DNA of 61,129 bases from JAZDCZ01 sp046757925 (GTDB lineage: Bacteria; Gemmatimonadota; Gemmatimonadetes; Gemmatimonadales; GWC2-71-9): assembly GCA_046757925.1 (NCBI GenBank), contig JBHHZE010000015.1, positions 1 to 61,129 of the forward strand. The letters run 5' to 3'. The first letter of the stretch is position 1. Each line of letters begins with the position of its first letter. The translations under genes were made by a program, and so were the position numbers. Shown here in pieces: positions 1 to 8,842 of the stretch. Below the pieces are notes generated by a model. That model worked only from the letters and a program-made list of their open reading frames with translations. It searched no databases and was not told the DNA's origin.

Positions 1-8
1 CACAGCGG

Positions 9-82
9 CGCGGGGTGGAGCAGTCTGGTAGCTCGCCGGGCTCATAACCCGGAGGTCGTGGGTTCAAATCCCACCCCCGCTA
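9..82 (+). tRNA. Initiator tRNA-fMet (CAT)
   Basis: A full cloverleaf folds here. The 7-nt anticodon loop ctcataa carries CAT at 43-45, and the T arm is gtggg-ttcaaat-cccac. The anticodon stem has the run of G:C pairs expected of an initiator. Position 1 (C9) faces T81, so 1:72 is unpaired as initiators need (usually C:A, here C:U). No CCA is encoded. It heads a block of four closely packed tRNA genes. Confidence 0.95.
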
Positions 83-141
83 CTTTACCGGAATCGGCGG
101 GTCCGCGGTCGCGCACCGCCGGTCCGCCGATCCGGCTTTAG

Positions 142-218
142 GGGCGGTTAGCTCAGTTGGTTAGAGCGCTACGTTGACATCGTAGAGGCCACAAGTTCGA
201 GTCTTGTACCGCCCACCA
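142..218 (+). tRNA. tRNA-Val (GAC)
   Basis: The acceptor stem gggcggt (142-148) pairs with accgccc (208-214). The anticodon loop ttgacat has GAC at 176-178. The CCA end is encoded (216-218), and the next tRNA starts at the very next base, so the two are cut from one transcript. Confidence 0.95.
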
Positions 219-292
219 GCGCCCATAGCTCAACTGGATAGAGCGTTTGGCTACGGACCAAGAGGTTGGGGGTTCGAATCCTCCTGGGCGCA
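219..292 (+). tRNA. tRNA-Arg (ACG)
   Basis: The acceptor stem gcgccca (219-225) pairs with tgggcgc (285-291). The anticodon loop ctacgga gives ACG at 253-255, which would be deaminated to ICG by TadA. It abuts the CCA of the preceding tRNA-Val with no spacer and has no encoded CCA. Confidence 0.95.
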
Positions 293-363
293 TCATCAAG
301 GGAAAATGAAAAGGGAAAAGTAGCAGAACTCCGCCAGCAGTTTCCCGATTCCCGACGAAATTT

Positions 364-437
364 CGGGGCGTAGCGCAGCCCGGTAGCGCGCCTGCTTCGG
401 GAGCAGGAGGTCGCCGGTTCAAGTCCGGCCGCCCCGA
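364..437 (+). tRNA. tRNA-Pro (CGG)
   Basis: The acceptor stem cggggcg (364-370) pairs with cgccccg (430-436). The anticodon stem cctgc/gcagg encloses ttcggga, giving CGG at 398-400. The 71-base spacer before it is purine-rich and holds no gene. The methyltransferase start codon follows only 25 bases after the tRNA end. Confidence 0.95.
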
Positions 438-462
438 CTCACCCACTTGGCCGAGCAAGTCG

Positions 463-1611
463 ATGACCCAACTGTTCGACATGAGCAAGATCCAACGTGG
501 GGCCCGCCTCAGACGGTCCCCGTTCTTCGAGGCCACGCACCGCGCCGGATGCACCGCCTATACCGTCTACAACCACATGTTCCTCCCCACGGCCTACGAC
601 GAGTTGGAAAACGAATATCAGAGACTGTTGAACGACGTCACAGTGTGGGACGTGAGCGTCGAGCGACAAGTCGAGATAAAGGGTCCGGACGGCTTCGCTT
701 TCACCAACCTCCTGACCCCGCGAGATCTCACGAAATGTAAGGTCGGGCAGGGCAAGTACGTCGTGATCACCGACCAGGACGGCGGCATCATCAACGACCC
801 GGTCCTGCTCCGCCTGGGAGAGAACCATTTCTGGCTGGCCTTGGCCGACAGCGACGTACTGCTTTGGGCCAAGGGCGTAGCCTACAGATCTGGCATGGAC
901 GTCGAGATCCTAGAGCCCGACGTGAGCCCCCTTCAGATACAGGGACCCAAGTCCAAGGCGGTGGTGCGGGCACTGTTTGGTGACCGCGTGCTGGAACTCA
1001 AGTACTACTACTTCCTAGAAACGGACTTGGACGGTATCCCGGTGATCGTGACGCGCACCGGCTGGAGCGGCGAGGTAGGCTACGAGATCTACCTGCGCGA
1101 CAGCGCCCGCGCCGAAGAACTCTGGGATCGGGTGATGGAGGCGGGTAAGCCCTATAACATCGCACCCACCGGCCCGTCCGACATCCGCCGCATCGAGGCC
1201 GGAATCCTGAACCACGGAATCGACATCACGCTCGACAACAACCCGTTCGAGGTGGGACTCGGCTGGCTCGTCAATCTGGAACAGGAGGCGGATTTTATCG
1301 GGAAAGACGCGCTCAAGCGAATCGCCGCACAGGGGGTGAGCAGAAAACTCGTTGGGGTAGAGGTCGACGGGGAACCGCTGGACTTGAACGTGACCAGGTG
1401 GCCGGTTAGCAATAACGGTACGGTAGTTGGTGACGTGACGTCGGCCGTCTACTCGCCGCGGCTGGAAAAGAACGTCGGCTACGCCATGCTGCCGGTCGAG
1501 CTGGCTGCGTTGGGGACGGAACTGCGGGTTCGGGTACCCGGCCGCGAGGCCGGACTCAAGGTGGTGCCCAAGCCGTTTGTGGATCCCACAAAGGAGTTAC
1601 CCAAGTCGTAA
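463..1611 (+). CDS. DmdA/GcvT-family tetrahydrofolate-dependent methyltransferase (DMSP demethylase-like)
   Basis: This 382-residue protein has the full GcvT/DmdA aminomethyltransferase fold. Stretches such as VWDVSVERQVEIKGPDG, INDPVLLRL, LALADSDVLLWAKG, EPDVSPLQIQGPKS and SAVYSPRLEKNVGYAM match what I recall of dimethylsulfoniopropionate demethylase DmdA better than glycine-cleavage GcvT. DmdA moves a methyl group from DMSP to tetrahydrofolate in the cytoplasm, giving methylmercaptopropionate. DmdA paralogs with other methylated substrates exist, so the substrate is inferred. No strong Shine-Dalgarno precedes ATG 463; ATG 481 is an alternative. It sits between tRNA-Pro and tRNA-Arg and no other DMSP gene is visible nearby. 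Confidence 0.72.
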   Translation: MTQLFDMSKIQRGARLRRSPFFEATHRAGCTAYTVYNHMFLPTAYDELENEYQRLLNDVTVWDVSVERQVEIKGPDGFAFTNLLTPRDLTKCKVGQGKYVVITDQDGGIINDPVLLRLGENHFWLALADSDVLLWAKGVAYRSGMDVEILEPDVSPLQIQGPKSKAVVRALFGDRVLELKYYYFLETDLDGIPVIVTRTGWSGEVGYEIYLRDSARAEELWDRVMEAGKPYNIAPTGPSDIRRIEAGILNHGIDITLDNNPFEVGLGWLVNLEQEADFIGKDALKRIAAQGVSRKLVGVEVDGEPLDLNVTRWPVSNNGTVVGDVTSAVYSPRLEKNVGYAMLPVELAALGTELRVRVPGREAGLKVVPKPFVDPTKELPKS

Positions 1612-1671
1612 GTACACTCGACATCGCACTCCGTGTCGGGGTATTGTTCTCTACAGTGATGGAAATAGTGC

Positions 1672-1745
<74 letters not shown>

Positions 1746-1832
1746 CTTCTTCGGCGCACGAAGCAATCATCATCGTTGTCAAGATCCATCGCGGCAAACG
1801 TCCTGCGATCGGCCATGGGCGACCACCTCGAC

Positions 1833-2183
1833 CTAGTTTCCAACCGGGCCCAGCATTTTGTTCAGGAAATCGTTGATCGCGGGGATTCGAACTTCGAGCG
1901 GCACTATGTGTCCGGCACCTTCACGAAGCACGAGTCGTTTCGGATCTCGCAGGAGCTTCCAGAGTGGGAGTGCACGTGTCAGCCATGGATGCTCTTCGTC
2001 GTTTCGGCCGTTGAGCAACAGCTTTGGAGCGTCGATAAAAGGTGCAAAGTTGACGTTGTCAGCTTCGGGCAGGGTGGGCTTCACACGTTCATCGATTCCT
2101 CCGCCGATAAACACCACCGCCTTGTACCTGTCGTCGATGGCCGCGAATCCCAATCTTCTACCCAGCGCAAAGGAACAGACCAA
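1833..2183 (-). pseudogene. C-terminal relic of an alpha/beta-hydrolase (peptidase S9/dienelactone-hydrolase type)
   Basis: The 116 residues match only the end of an alpha/beta-hydrolase of the kind often fused to or next to bacterial protein kinases. They include FIGGGIDERVKPTLPEADN, the strand PKLLLNGRNDEEHP with the likely catalytic Asp/Glu, and REGAGHIVPLE with the catalytic His. The nucleophile elbow GxSxG that should precede LGFAA is garbled (VCSFALGRRLGFAA), and nothing upstream restores the N-terminal half. I read it as a decayed gene rather than a short functional protein. Confidence 0.7.
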
Positions 2184-2244
2184 CGGCCGGACCTGTTTTT
2201 AGTCTTGGGAGGAAGTTCAGGGACAAGGGAAGAGGAGGAGTGCT

Positions 2245-3366
2245 ATGGAAGCAACCGAGCACCGCGTTTGGGACCTTCCAACTGAGAGTACCGATCACAC
2301 ACCACCACGGTGTGTGGCGTCGGAGAACAACGCTTCCCCCGCGAGCGCCAAGCGGTCGAGGCTGGGCCTCACGATTCTCACGGCGACATTGGTAGCCACG
2401 CCCGCATCCGGGCAAGTCGACCTCGAGGTACCCGGGCCCGTGAGTGGCCACCCAGTTACCGCTGAGGCAATCACGCCCGCTGACGTATTGGCGCGAGTAG
2501 AGCTGCTGCGTGACGAACTCGAAATGATCCGCTTCGAAATGGGTGAGCCGAGGGCGCGGCCAGCAGATCTCGACGTGAGCGACGCGTCACCCCGGGATGT
2601 CATGTTCCAAGCGTTTACCCTATACCTCAAAGCCAAACAGCTGCGTTTCGAGCTGACCGGCGCACAGGAGCAAGAGGTCTTGTTGGATCAGCCCCGTGAG
2701 GTCCGCCCATTCCACACGTGGAAAGTCGTAGAACTCGCATACAGTCGGACTCTTCGCGTGAAGCAAACGCTGGGCATTCAAAAACGGGCGCGTGAACGGG
2801 TGCAGGACTCCACTACAACACCAACCGACGTATTTCGCGCGATCTCCGCCGCCAACTTACAGTTCGATCTGTTGCTCAAGCAACAACTCTCCGCGGCAGA
2901 CGTATTCCGTCAGGTCACCCAGGCGCGCCACTATGCTGCCCGCCTCTTGGGGCAGTTCCCCGGGGCTGAAGTGAGACCGCGCCCCCGTGCGTTCGAACAC
3001 GGCAGAAGGCCGGTCGATGTCTACAACCGGCTGGTCGACTGCTATGTCCACCTGCGCAACATCGCACGCAATTCGGGAATCGAGACCCTGAACCTTCGGG
3101 TATCGAAACTGGACGCCAGGGTCGACGATCCCCTGCAGGTCGCGCCCAGCGCGGTCTATAACCTCGCGGTGCTGCTCGTTTCCGAGCTCGCCTACCTACA
3201 TCAGGCGCTCAACTTCAAGGATGTGCCGGTGCCGTCGCTCGATCTCGGTTTCAAGCTGCCTGCGGATGTGTATTGGCAGGCAGGGAACCTCTTGGATCAA
3301 CTCACCGATCTCGACGCGCACGTGGATGCTAACCGCACCTGGCTCAATAATTTACAGATCCGCTGA
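2245..3366 (+). CDS. Secreted protein with tandem P-x-D-V helical repeats, function unknown
   Basis: I do not recognise a family. The 373-residue product has a hydrophobic export signal around residues 40-57 ending TPASGQ, after an unusually long N-terminal region. ATG 2245 has a strong aggaggag Shine-Dalgarno, so the long leader is probably real; GTG 2314 lacks one. The mature part has about seven repeats, each starting P-x-D-V (PADVLARV, PRDVMFQA, PTDVFRAI, AADVFRQV, PVDVYNRL, PSAVYNLA, PADVYWQA) followed by a predicted amphipathic helix. This suggests an alpha-solenoid in the periplasm or on the outer membrane. It converges with the next gene, 13 bases away. Confidence 0.75.
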   Translation: MEATEHRVWDLPTESTDHTPPRCVASENNASPASAKRSRLGLTILTATLVATPASGQVDLEVPGPVSGHPVTAEAITPADVLARVELLRDELEMIRFEMGEPRARPADLDVSDASPRDVMFQAFTLYLKAKQLRFELTGAQEQEVLLDQPREVRPFHTWKVVELAYSRTLRVKQTLGIQKRARERVQDSTTTPTDVFRAISAANLQFDLLLKQQLSAADVFRQVTQARHYAARLLGQFPGAEVRPRPRAFEHGRRPVDVYNRLVDCYVHLRNIARNSGIETLNLRVSKLDARVDDPLQVAPSAVYNLAVLLVSELAYLHQALNFKDVPVPSLDLGFKLPADVYWQAGNLLDQLTDLDAHVDANRTWLNNLQIR

Positions 3367-3379
3367 ACTCGTCTGCTGC

Positions 3380-5098
3380 CTAGTGTTCGAGCCCGGCCAC
3401 GCGGTATGTCTTGCCTTCGGCATCCCACGCCAAGAAGATCCGAGCTGGACGGCCCCCTGCTCCACCCCTGAGCGCCGTTATCGTGAGCGTCGCGATCGAT
3501 TCCTCGTCCGACGAATGACCCCGCCGATCCCGCTTCTCCCCACTGCCATCGGGTGACTCCAAGACGATGGCTTGCCGAACGGACTCGGCTGTCGCAGGCG
3601 ATTCCCCGCTCCAAGCGATACCCGCCGCCCGGTGCTCGAACTCCCACCGATAGGCCGTCCCGGCGCCGTCCCATACGCCATCACGTATCCCCAAGTCATC
3701 GAAGTTGATGACGAGCTTCATTGCCGGCTCCGCGCGCCGTACGACTCCCACGTTCTCGATCGGTGTAACCCGCGAGTACCAATGGGCCACCGTGCGGTCA
3801 CGCCGGAAGATCAGGATCTTGGCCAGGGTGTCGGCAGCCGTAGAGTCAGACAGCCCGCCTGCCGCCACGGCGGCGCGAATCTGCTGATCTGTGAAAGCTG
3901 CGACCAGCTTCGAACCCCAGTAGGCGTCGCGCAGTGTGGTTCGTGAAAAGGCCGCGTTCGGCCACTTAGGCTTCCATCCACCCGGGTCGTAGGCCTCCGT
4001 CGGCAGCCAACCGATCGACGGGTGAATGAACCGGCGCACATCTAGGTCCAACGGTAACCGATAGAACCCCAGGCTAAACAAGCGCCCAAGGGTCGGGCCC
4101 AAGTCGAAGTTGTGCTCTCGACCCGCACGCGGCTCTTGCGGACGCACCACTCTGCTTCCGAGCGTCTCGCTGAAATCGATCAAGTAGTGACGCAAGAACT
4201 TCCCATCGGTCCAGACATCCTGAGTGTCTGTAAACCGTATTCCCACATGGTTTATCCAAGCCGCCAACACCGCAAGGCCGCGTAGTTCGCGCCGGTGCTC
4301 GTGGTAGTAGTAGTCGTTCGGGTCGTCTGACCGGCGGCCCTCAAAGTGGAACGGACCCTTTGGAACTCCCGGAAGCATCCTACGCGCCATAGCTAGAAAA
4401 CGTCCATCCGAAAGACGGTCGAGCGATGACAGGAATCGCGCCAGATCCATGGGTTGCATCCACTGCGCGCCACCCTGTGGACCGGGAATCCGCGCGCCGG
4501 GATCCAGCACGAGCTGAGCCCCGTCGAACACGACAATGTAGTCCTCCGCTGTGTTATACCCGGCTGCAAAGAGGAGTCGTGAGGAGATAACCTCGGCCGC
4601 ACTTGCGAGATGCAGAAAACCCAAGGGATCGAACTTGAACACGTACCGCTCTCCTCGGACGTCACGGACAATGAACCCCGGATTTGGACCCCTCGTCTCC
4701 ACATCCACGATCGTAAGAACCCCGCTCACGTCCGGGGCACGCGTCGCCGGTCCACGTGCTACATCCTCGGGGGAAAGACGATAGTATCCGTTGCGGTGTT
4801 CGAACCAGGCAGAGTTCACGACATCGTCGAAATGGGTCACGTTGACAGCTTCCTGGGACGGGCCCATCCAACGCCTAAACGTGAACAGGTTCACGAATTG
4901 GTCGATGATCGCCGCGTCCAGTAGATGCGAGGACTCTAGCGACTGTCGATAACGGGGCTCAGAAGCCGGCAGCGTGTCTGCGTAGGGAACCGGCTCCGGG
5001 CGCAACGGGTGCGACAGATTGCCGCCTCCGCATGCGGTCACCGCACAGACGACCCACAGGGCTACACCCGGGCTTGCCCGCACTACTAGAAGCTCCAC
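3380..5098 (-). CDS. Lipoprotein with degenerate kinase-fold (HipA/FAM20-like) signature
   Basis: This 572-residue lipoprotein (lipobox VTAC, Cys23) is not assigned to a named family. Motif order suggests a kinase-like fold outside the cytoplasm: a glycine-poor beta pair ending YVFKFDP (Lys155), a helix with Glu169 in SAAEVISSRLLF, AAWINHVGIRF (Asn283), and HYLIDFSETLGS (Asp308), which resembles a metal-binding DFG segment. Some expected catalytic positions look substituted, so it may be a pseudokinase. Its start overlaps the end of the upstream barrel gene by 13 bases, so translation is probably coupled and the two proteins likely act together at the outer membrane. Confidence 0.6.
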   Translation of the reverse strand: MELLVVRASPGVALWVVCAVTACGGGNLSHPLRPEPVPYADTLPASEPRYRQSLESSHLLDAAIIDQFVNLFTFRRWMGPSQEAVNVTHFDDVVNSAWFEHRNGYYRLSPEDVARGPATRAPDVSGVLTIVDVETRGPNPGFIVRDVRGERYVFKFDPLGFLHLASAAEVISSRLLFAAGYNTAEDYIVVFDGAQLVLDPGARIPGPQGGAQWMQPMDLARFLSSLDRLSDGRFLAMARRMLPGVPKGPFHFEGRRSDDPNDYYYHEHRRELRGLAVLAAWINHVGIRFTDTQDVWTDGKFLRHYLIDFSETLGSRVVRPQEPRAGREHNFDLGPTLGRLFSLGFYRLPLDLDVRRFIHPSIGWLPTEAYDPGGWKPKWPNAAFSRTTLRDAYWGSKLVAAFTDQQIRAAVAAGGLSDSTAADTLAKILIFRRDRTVAHWYSRVTPIENVGVVRRAEPAMKLVINFDDLGIRDGVWDGAGTAYRWEFEHRAAGIAWSGESPATAESVRQAIVLESPDGSGEKRDRRGHSSDEESIATLTITALRGGAGGRPARIFLAWDAEGKTYRVAGLEH

Positions 5099-6330
5099 AC
5101 TGACTTTGCCACGATTTGTGAGCCTTCGGCACCAAACACCACGTATGCCCCGGCAGCCAGGCCCCGGTGCTTGGCCACGCGCAAGCCGAAGCCATAGGAC
5201 GAGCGTAGGTCCGAGACGCTGAAAGCATCAATACTCCTCGCGACCGCGCCTTCGTCGAAGATCAGGAACGCCTCGACACGACTCCGTCCAGAAATGTTCT
5301 CCCAGATCCCGTAGCGCCATTCCGACTGGATCGAGAGGCCGAACTTATCACGGAACCGACCGGAGCTAAAGCTCCGTGGGCCATTCCCACTGCCTCCGAG
5401 CCGGACCAGGTGAAAGAACGGAATGCCCGATCCGCCGTCAGCCACGTTGAGCGCGCCAATTGCTCGGACAGCCAGCGTCTGGGACGAACTCACCGGCAGG
5501 TAACCACGGAACTCGCCATTGAACCGATGGAAATCGGAATCGGTCCCGTCGATGCCGCGAAAGATCTCGGTGCCACCGCTCAGCAATATCCCGGTATGCC
5601 TGAATCCGATCCGTCTAACCGAGCCGAGCGCCGATGACAGCTCGAACCGAACAAACTTGGTCCGTCCGATAGAGCCGAATGGTGGGTCGAGCGCAAATGT
5701 GGCTTGGAGATCCGGCAGACTACCGTCGTTGCCACCATCTACGCGGTTGTTCTCAATCCCAATGCCCAGCAGACCCTTGACGGGACCCAACGCAAGCCAC
5801 CCCCGCGTTACTGCCTCCTTTTTTTCGCGTCTAAAGTCCGAACGATCCTCCTCGCGGCTGTCCTTTCCGATGCCCCAGAAATTCCCCTGCGCGTCTCTAC
5901 GAAAACTGTACGCGACAAAGAGACCGGTGCGGTCCGCAGGATCGCCAATTGCAATGCCTACCCGATGCAGTGTCGACCCTCGAATCGAATAGCCCGACTC
6001 GAAGAACAACGGGTCAAAACGATGTAGGACGAGATCGATAGCGGCTCCGCTACGAGGCCCTATCGAGCGGATTCGCGGAGTGAGCCCCCACTGCGATAGC
6101 CCACGAACGAGCCTGACCGGCAGGGGTGGAGTGGGCAACGTAACGAGACCAGCCAGTCCGGCCGCCGATTGGACAGCCAACTTGGCCGGGAAAAGCCCGA
6201 TCTTGAAGGGAAACTCCACGACATTGACCGCGTCGGCCGGGGGCTTTGGCGGCGGACGCTGTAGAGCTTCGCGGATAGCAGCAGCACTGTCTACGGAAAC
6301 CGTTTCGCCAGTAGCCTCCTGGGCACGCAC
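5086..6330 (-). CDS. Omp85/BamA-superfamily outer-membrane barrel (bacterial surface antigen domain)
   Basis: The product reads as a 16-strand-type beta barrel: alternating aromatic strands, LSIQSEWRYGIWEN, FLIFDEGAVARS, a late YGFGLRVAKHRGLAAGAYV segment and a terminal aromatic residue (KSVWSF) typical of BamA-recognised proteins. It lacks obvious POTRA repeats. The first codon with a standard start (GTG 6330) falls inside a signal peptide. Codons upstream continue in frame and spell VLGVALTFSVASRVRAQ, a good Sec signal, so translation must begin further up, possibly at ATT 6426. The gene is 5' of the kinase-like lipoprotein and overlaps it. Confidence 0.75.
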   Translation of the reverse strand: MRAQEATGETVSVDSAAAIREALQRPPPKPPADAVNVVEFPFKIGLFPAKLAVQSAAGLAGLVTLPTPPLPVRLVRGLSQWGLTPRIRSIGPRSGAAIDLVLHRFDPLFFESGYSIRGSTLHRVGIAIGDPADRTGLFVAYSFRRDAQGNFWGIGKDSREEDRSDFRREKKEAVTRGWLALGPVKGLLGIGIENNRVDGGNDGSLPDLQATFALDPPFGSIGRTKFVRFELSSALGSVRRIGFRHTGILLSGGTEIFRGIDGTDSDFHRFNGEFRGYLPVSSSQTLAVRAIGALNVADGGSGIPFFHLVRLGGSGNGPRSFSSGRFRDKFGLSIQSEWRYGIWENISGRSRVEAFLIFDEGAVARSIDAFSVSDLRSSYGFGLRVAKHRGLAAGAYVVFGAEGSQIVAKSVWSF

Positions 6331-6423
6331 ACGGGAAGCGACCGAGAACGTCAGCGCAACTCCGAGTACGGCGCGGGCGCTGACCCGGACGTAATCGCTC
6401 CCTAACTCGGGTCGGGACCGGGA

Positions 6424-6435
6424 AATATCACCTCC
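6424..6435 (-). promoter_or_regulatory. Strong ribosome binding site with possible AUU start codon for the Omp85-type gene
   Basis: Read on the minus strand, GGAGG (6435-6431) is followed four bases later by ATT at 6426-6424, in frame with the barrel gene. No ATG, GTG or TTG occurs in that frame between an upstream TAG and GTG 6330. Starting at ATT adds 32 residues and supplies the missing signal peptide. An AUU start is rare (infC is the known case); a frame error in the sequence is the alternative. Confidence 0.4.
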
Positions 6436-6577
6436 ATCCTCATAGGTCGGTTGACTCTACGATAAACTCGCGCGCGGGCGAAATAGTTCGCGCGCCGGCA
6501 ACTCAACTACGGAGTTGCCTAGGAGGGTCCCTTGCCGGCCCACTCGATTTGGTAGGGGAGATCCTAAGCGGAGACCT

Positions 6578-8335
6578 CTACTGCTTCTTGCCCTCAACGA
6601 GCTTCGTCATGAGCACTCGCAGGCTGTCCTCCGAGACCACGCCACTTGCATAGACCATATGCGTTTCGAGTCGCAGTACGCCGACAACGGTATCACCTGC
6701 CGTCGCGTTCACGACCAACCGACCAACCCGCGACGGCCCCGGCGCCGTGGTCGGCGCGGGGTACGACTCGATGGTGAACGGCGTGAGCGAGTCGAGCATC
6801 TGGACTACGCGAAAGCCGGGCGCGCCCTGATATTCGGTTTCGAACATCTCCCTAATCGGGAGCCCGTCGATCACGATAGGCCCCCGTGCCACGGTGGTCG
6901 GGGTCTCTGGAGTTGTGGTGTCGCTAGCCTCCGGCGTCGCTTGCGTGTCCGAGGGAGCCTCGACGGGAGCGGTCACTGTTCGAGCGGTGTCGGCAACGGC
7001 CGCAGTCGTATCGACGACAACGTCCGACGTTACCGCCTCCGCGGCGGCAGTATCGGTGCGGGCTACCACGCCCGGGCTCTCGGCAGTTGTGTCTACAACC
7101 GCACCTGGCACCTCGGCGACAAGTTGCTCTGCCGCCGTGGTATCGGGTACCGCTGGCAGGCCCGAGACAGGTATCGTTGTCGCCGCCGACCCCGTCACAG
7201 CCTGCCCTTTGCCACCACCAACGGGAATCACACCGGCCATGGCGAGTCCTATCCCCGCCAGCAGCCCCACCACGGCACCGCCGGCCCCAAACACGAAGCG
7301 TGACCTATCGGGCGCGGGTACCGGCAGGATCGGCTGCCGCGTAAAAGCCGGCTCCGCCGGAACGGCGATTGGCTGGCGCGGCAGTGTTTCGGGCTCGTAC
7401 GCCGCTGGAGGCTCGGGTTCGAACGCGGCCGGAGGCTCGGGTTCGTATGACACCGGGGCTTCTGGCTCGGCGTGAGCCTCCCCCTCCGACGACACCGGAG
7501 CCTCGCGCTCATCCTCAAACGACTCTGGGGCTGCCGGTTCCGGCTCAGCCACCTCGACAACCTCAGACTCGGGCTCGTGGGGCTCCGGCGGCTCCGGTTC
7601 GAAAGCAGCGGTCGGATCGAACTCTGGGGCCACCTGAGGCTCATGCTCGAACGGCGTGGTGGCAAATCCTGCGGACGACTCGCGTTCGGCCACCCGAGGA
7701 GGTTCCGGTTCGGGAACCGGTGGTTCTTCGGGCTCGCTGGTCGCAGGCTCGTCGGCCGCGCTCTCGAGCTCGCCTGCAGCCTCATCCACTACCTCCATGA
7801 GTTGCGACGAAAGGCGCCGGGCCGCCTGCTCGGTCTCCTCCGCTTCGCCCACAGCCAGTGACGCCAGGAGGCTCTCCAACATCGGTTGGATCTCCTCGCT
7901 GGGCCGGCCCGCCAGGTTTTCCAGCGCGTCTGACGCATCGGGCAGTTTGGCCTCTTGTGCATACTCCGCCAACACGTCCCTTGCAGAACCAACATGTCCC
8001 GAATCGACGAGGATACCAGCGTATTTCACCGGTGCATCGGCATACTCGTCGGGCATCAAGCGCCGGAGCTTGACGCAGAGGGCGCTCACACGCTGGGCGG
8101 CACCTTCCTTAGCGTACAGTTCGGCCGCCTGTTCGTAGGCGACCCGGGCGTCCGCCGTACGCTCCAGCTTGAGGAACAGGTCGCCCACCTTGACGTATAG
8201 CGGAATGACTTTCGATACGGCCGGCGTGCCCTCGACGTGCCGCAGAATGTGCTGGTAGATCTTGAGCGCCTTATCGAACTCACCCTTCTGCTCGAGGGCG
8301 CGGGCCTGATCCTTGAGTTCTGAAACGGTAGCCAC
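6578..8335 (-). CDS. TPR protein with Pro/Glu-rich linker, one membrane span and a periplasmic C-terminal domain
   Basis: The N-terminal 150 residues form TPR-like helical hairpins (EKGEFDKALKIYQHIL, ERTADARVAYEQAAELY). They are followed by a long low-complexity linker rich in PEP and EPEP, a membrane span near residues 350-375 (VVGLLAGIGLAMAGVI), a Thr/Ala/Asp-rich stalk and a compact C-terminal beta domain with a RLVVNATAGDTVVGVLRLE segment. This layout suits a cytoplasmic scaffold anchored across the inner membrane. GTG 8335 is chosen because gagg lies 8 bases upstream; the GTG at 8359 has no Shine-Dalgarno. It is not related to a named family that I recognise. Confidence 0.7.
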   Translation of the reverse strand: MATVSELKDQARALEQKGEFDKALKIYQHILRHVEGTPAVSKVIPLYVKVGDLFLKLERTADARVAYEQAAELYAKEGAAQRVSALCVKLRRLMPDEYADAPVKYAGILVDSGHVGSARDVLAEYAQEAKLPDASDALENLAGRPSEEIQPMLESLLASLAVGEAEETEQAARRLSSQLMEVVDEAAGELESAADEPATSEPEEPPVPEPEPPRVAERESSAGFATTPFEHEPQVAPEFDPTAAFEPEPPEPHEPESEVVEVAEPEPAAPESFEDEREAPVSSEGEAHAEPEAPVSYEPEPPAAFEPEPPAAYEPETLPRQPIAVPAEPAFTRQPILPVPAPDRSRFVFGAGGAVVGLLAGIGLAMAGVIPVGGGKGQAVTGSAATTIPVSGLPAVPDTTAAEQLVAEVPGAVVDTTAESPGVVARTDTAAAEAVTSDVVVDTTAAVADTARTVTAPVEAPSDTQATPEASDTTTPETPTTVARGPIVIDGLPIREMFETEYQGAPGFRVVQMLDSLTPFTIESYPAPTTAPGPSRVGRLVVNATAGDTVVGVLRLETHMVYASGVVSEDSLRVLMTKLVEGKKQ

Positions 8336-8520
8336 GGAAATGCCTCGCTTGATGTCCACCCAGATACTATCACTCGGCGGCTTGTCCCGCAGGGCGCGCC
8401 GGGCGGCTGTTTATCCCAATTTGCCTCAAACGTCGGCGTCCCGCCATACCTGCAGATCCGCGCGGCTTGCGGCCTCGTGCAGCGCCGACAATCGGTTTCT
8501 CCGACATGCGCTCCGGTCCC

Positions 8521-8751
8521 CTATTCGCGCCAATCCCGTCTGAAGATCAGCACGTGCCCACAGTTGTTGCATGCCTCCACGTGCCACAACACGTTGACCT
8601 CATCTGAACCCATACCAAATCGAGAGAGAGAACCGCGCCCCGCGTACGAGTCGGTCTCCAAACGAGTCACATACACTCCGTTCAAGCAAACACTACAAGT
8701 GCGATCCGGCACGGATCTGCGCTCTGTGACCGGCTGCTGGCTAACAGACAT
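8521..8751 (-). CDS. Small zinc-ribbon-like protein with two CxxC motifs
   Basis: The 76-residue product has two cysteine knuckles, CSVC near residue 19 and CNNC near residue 61, separated by a variable middle. That is the usual make-up of a small zinc ribbon. No enzyme domain is visible. It is divergent from the transglutaminase-fold gene and shares a 91-base upstream region with it. The spacing between knuckles and the clean WHVEACNNCGHVLIFRRDW ending argue it is real. Confidence 0.6.
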   Translation of the reverse strand: MSVSQQPVTERRSVPDRTCSVCLNGVYVTRLETDSYAGRGSLSRFGMGSDEVNVLWHVEACNNCGHVLIFRRDWRE

Positions 8752-8842
8752 CTTCGCTTACCCCTCTAAGTTTGGCGTTCCTGGATGTAGTTTTCGGTTT
8801 CCATAGATTAACCCTGGTACGCGCGCGCGGAAGGATCCTCGA

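Noticed and set aside
6515..7303. 262-codon plus-strand frame opposite the TPR protein
   Set aside because: Arg/His-rich antisense of the Thr/Ala/Asp stalk; no domain or Shine-Dalgarno.
7369..7861. Pro/Arg and Leu/Arg-rich plus-strand frames
   Set aside because: They mirror the Pro/Glu-rich linker of the TPR gene on the other strand.
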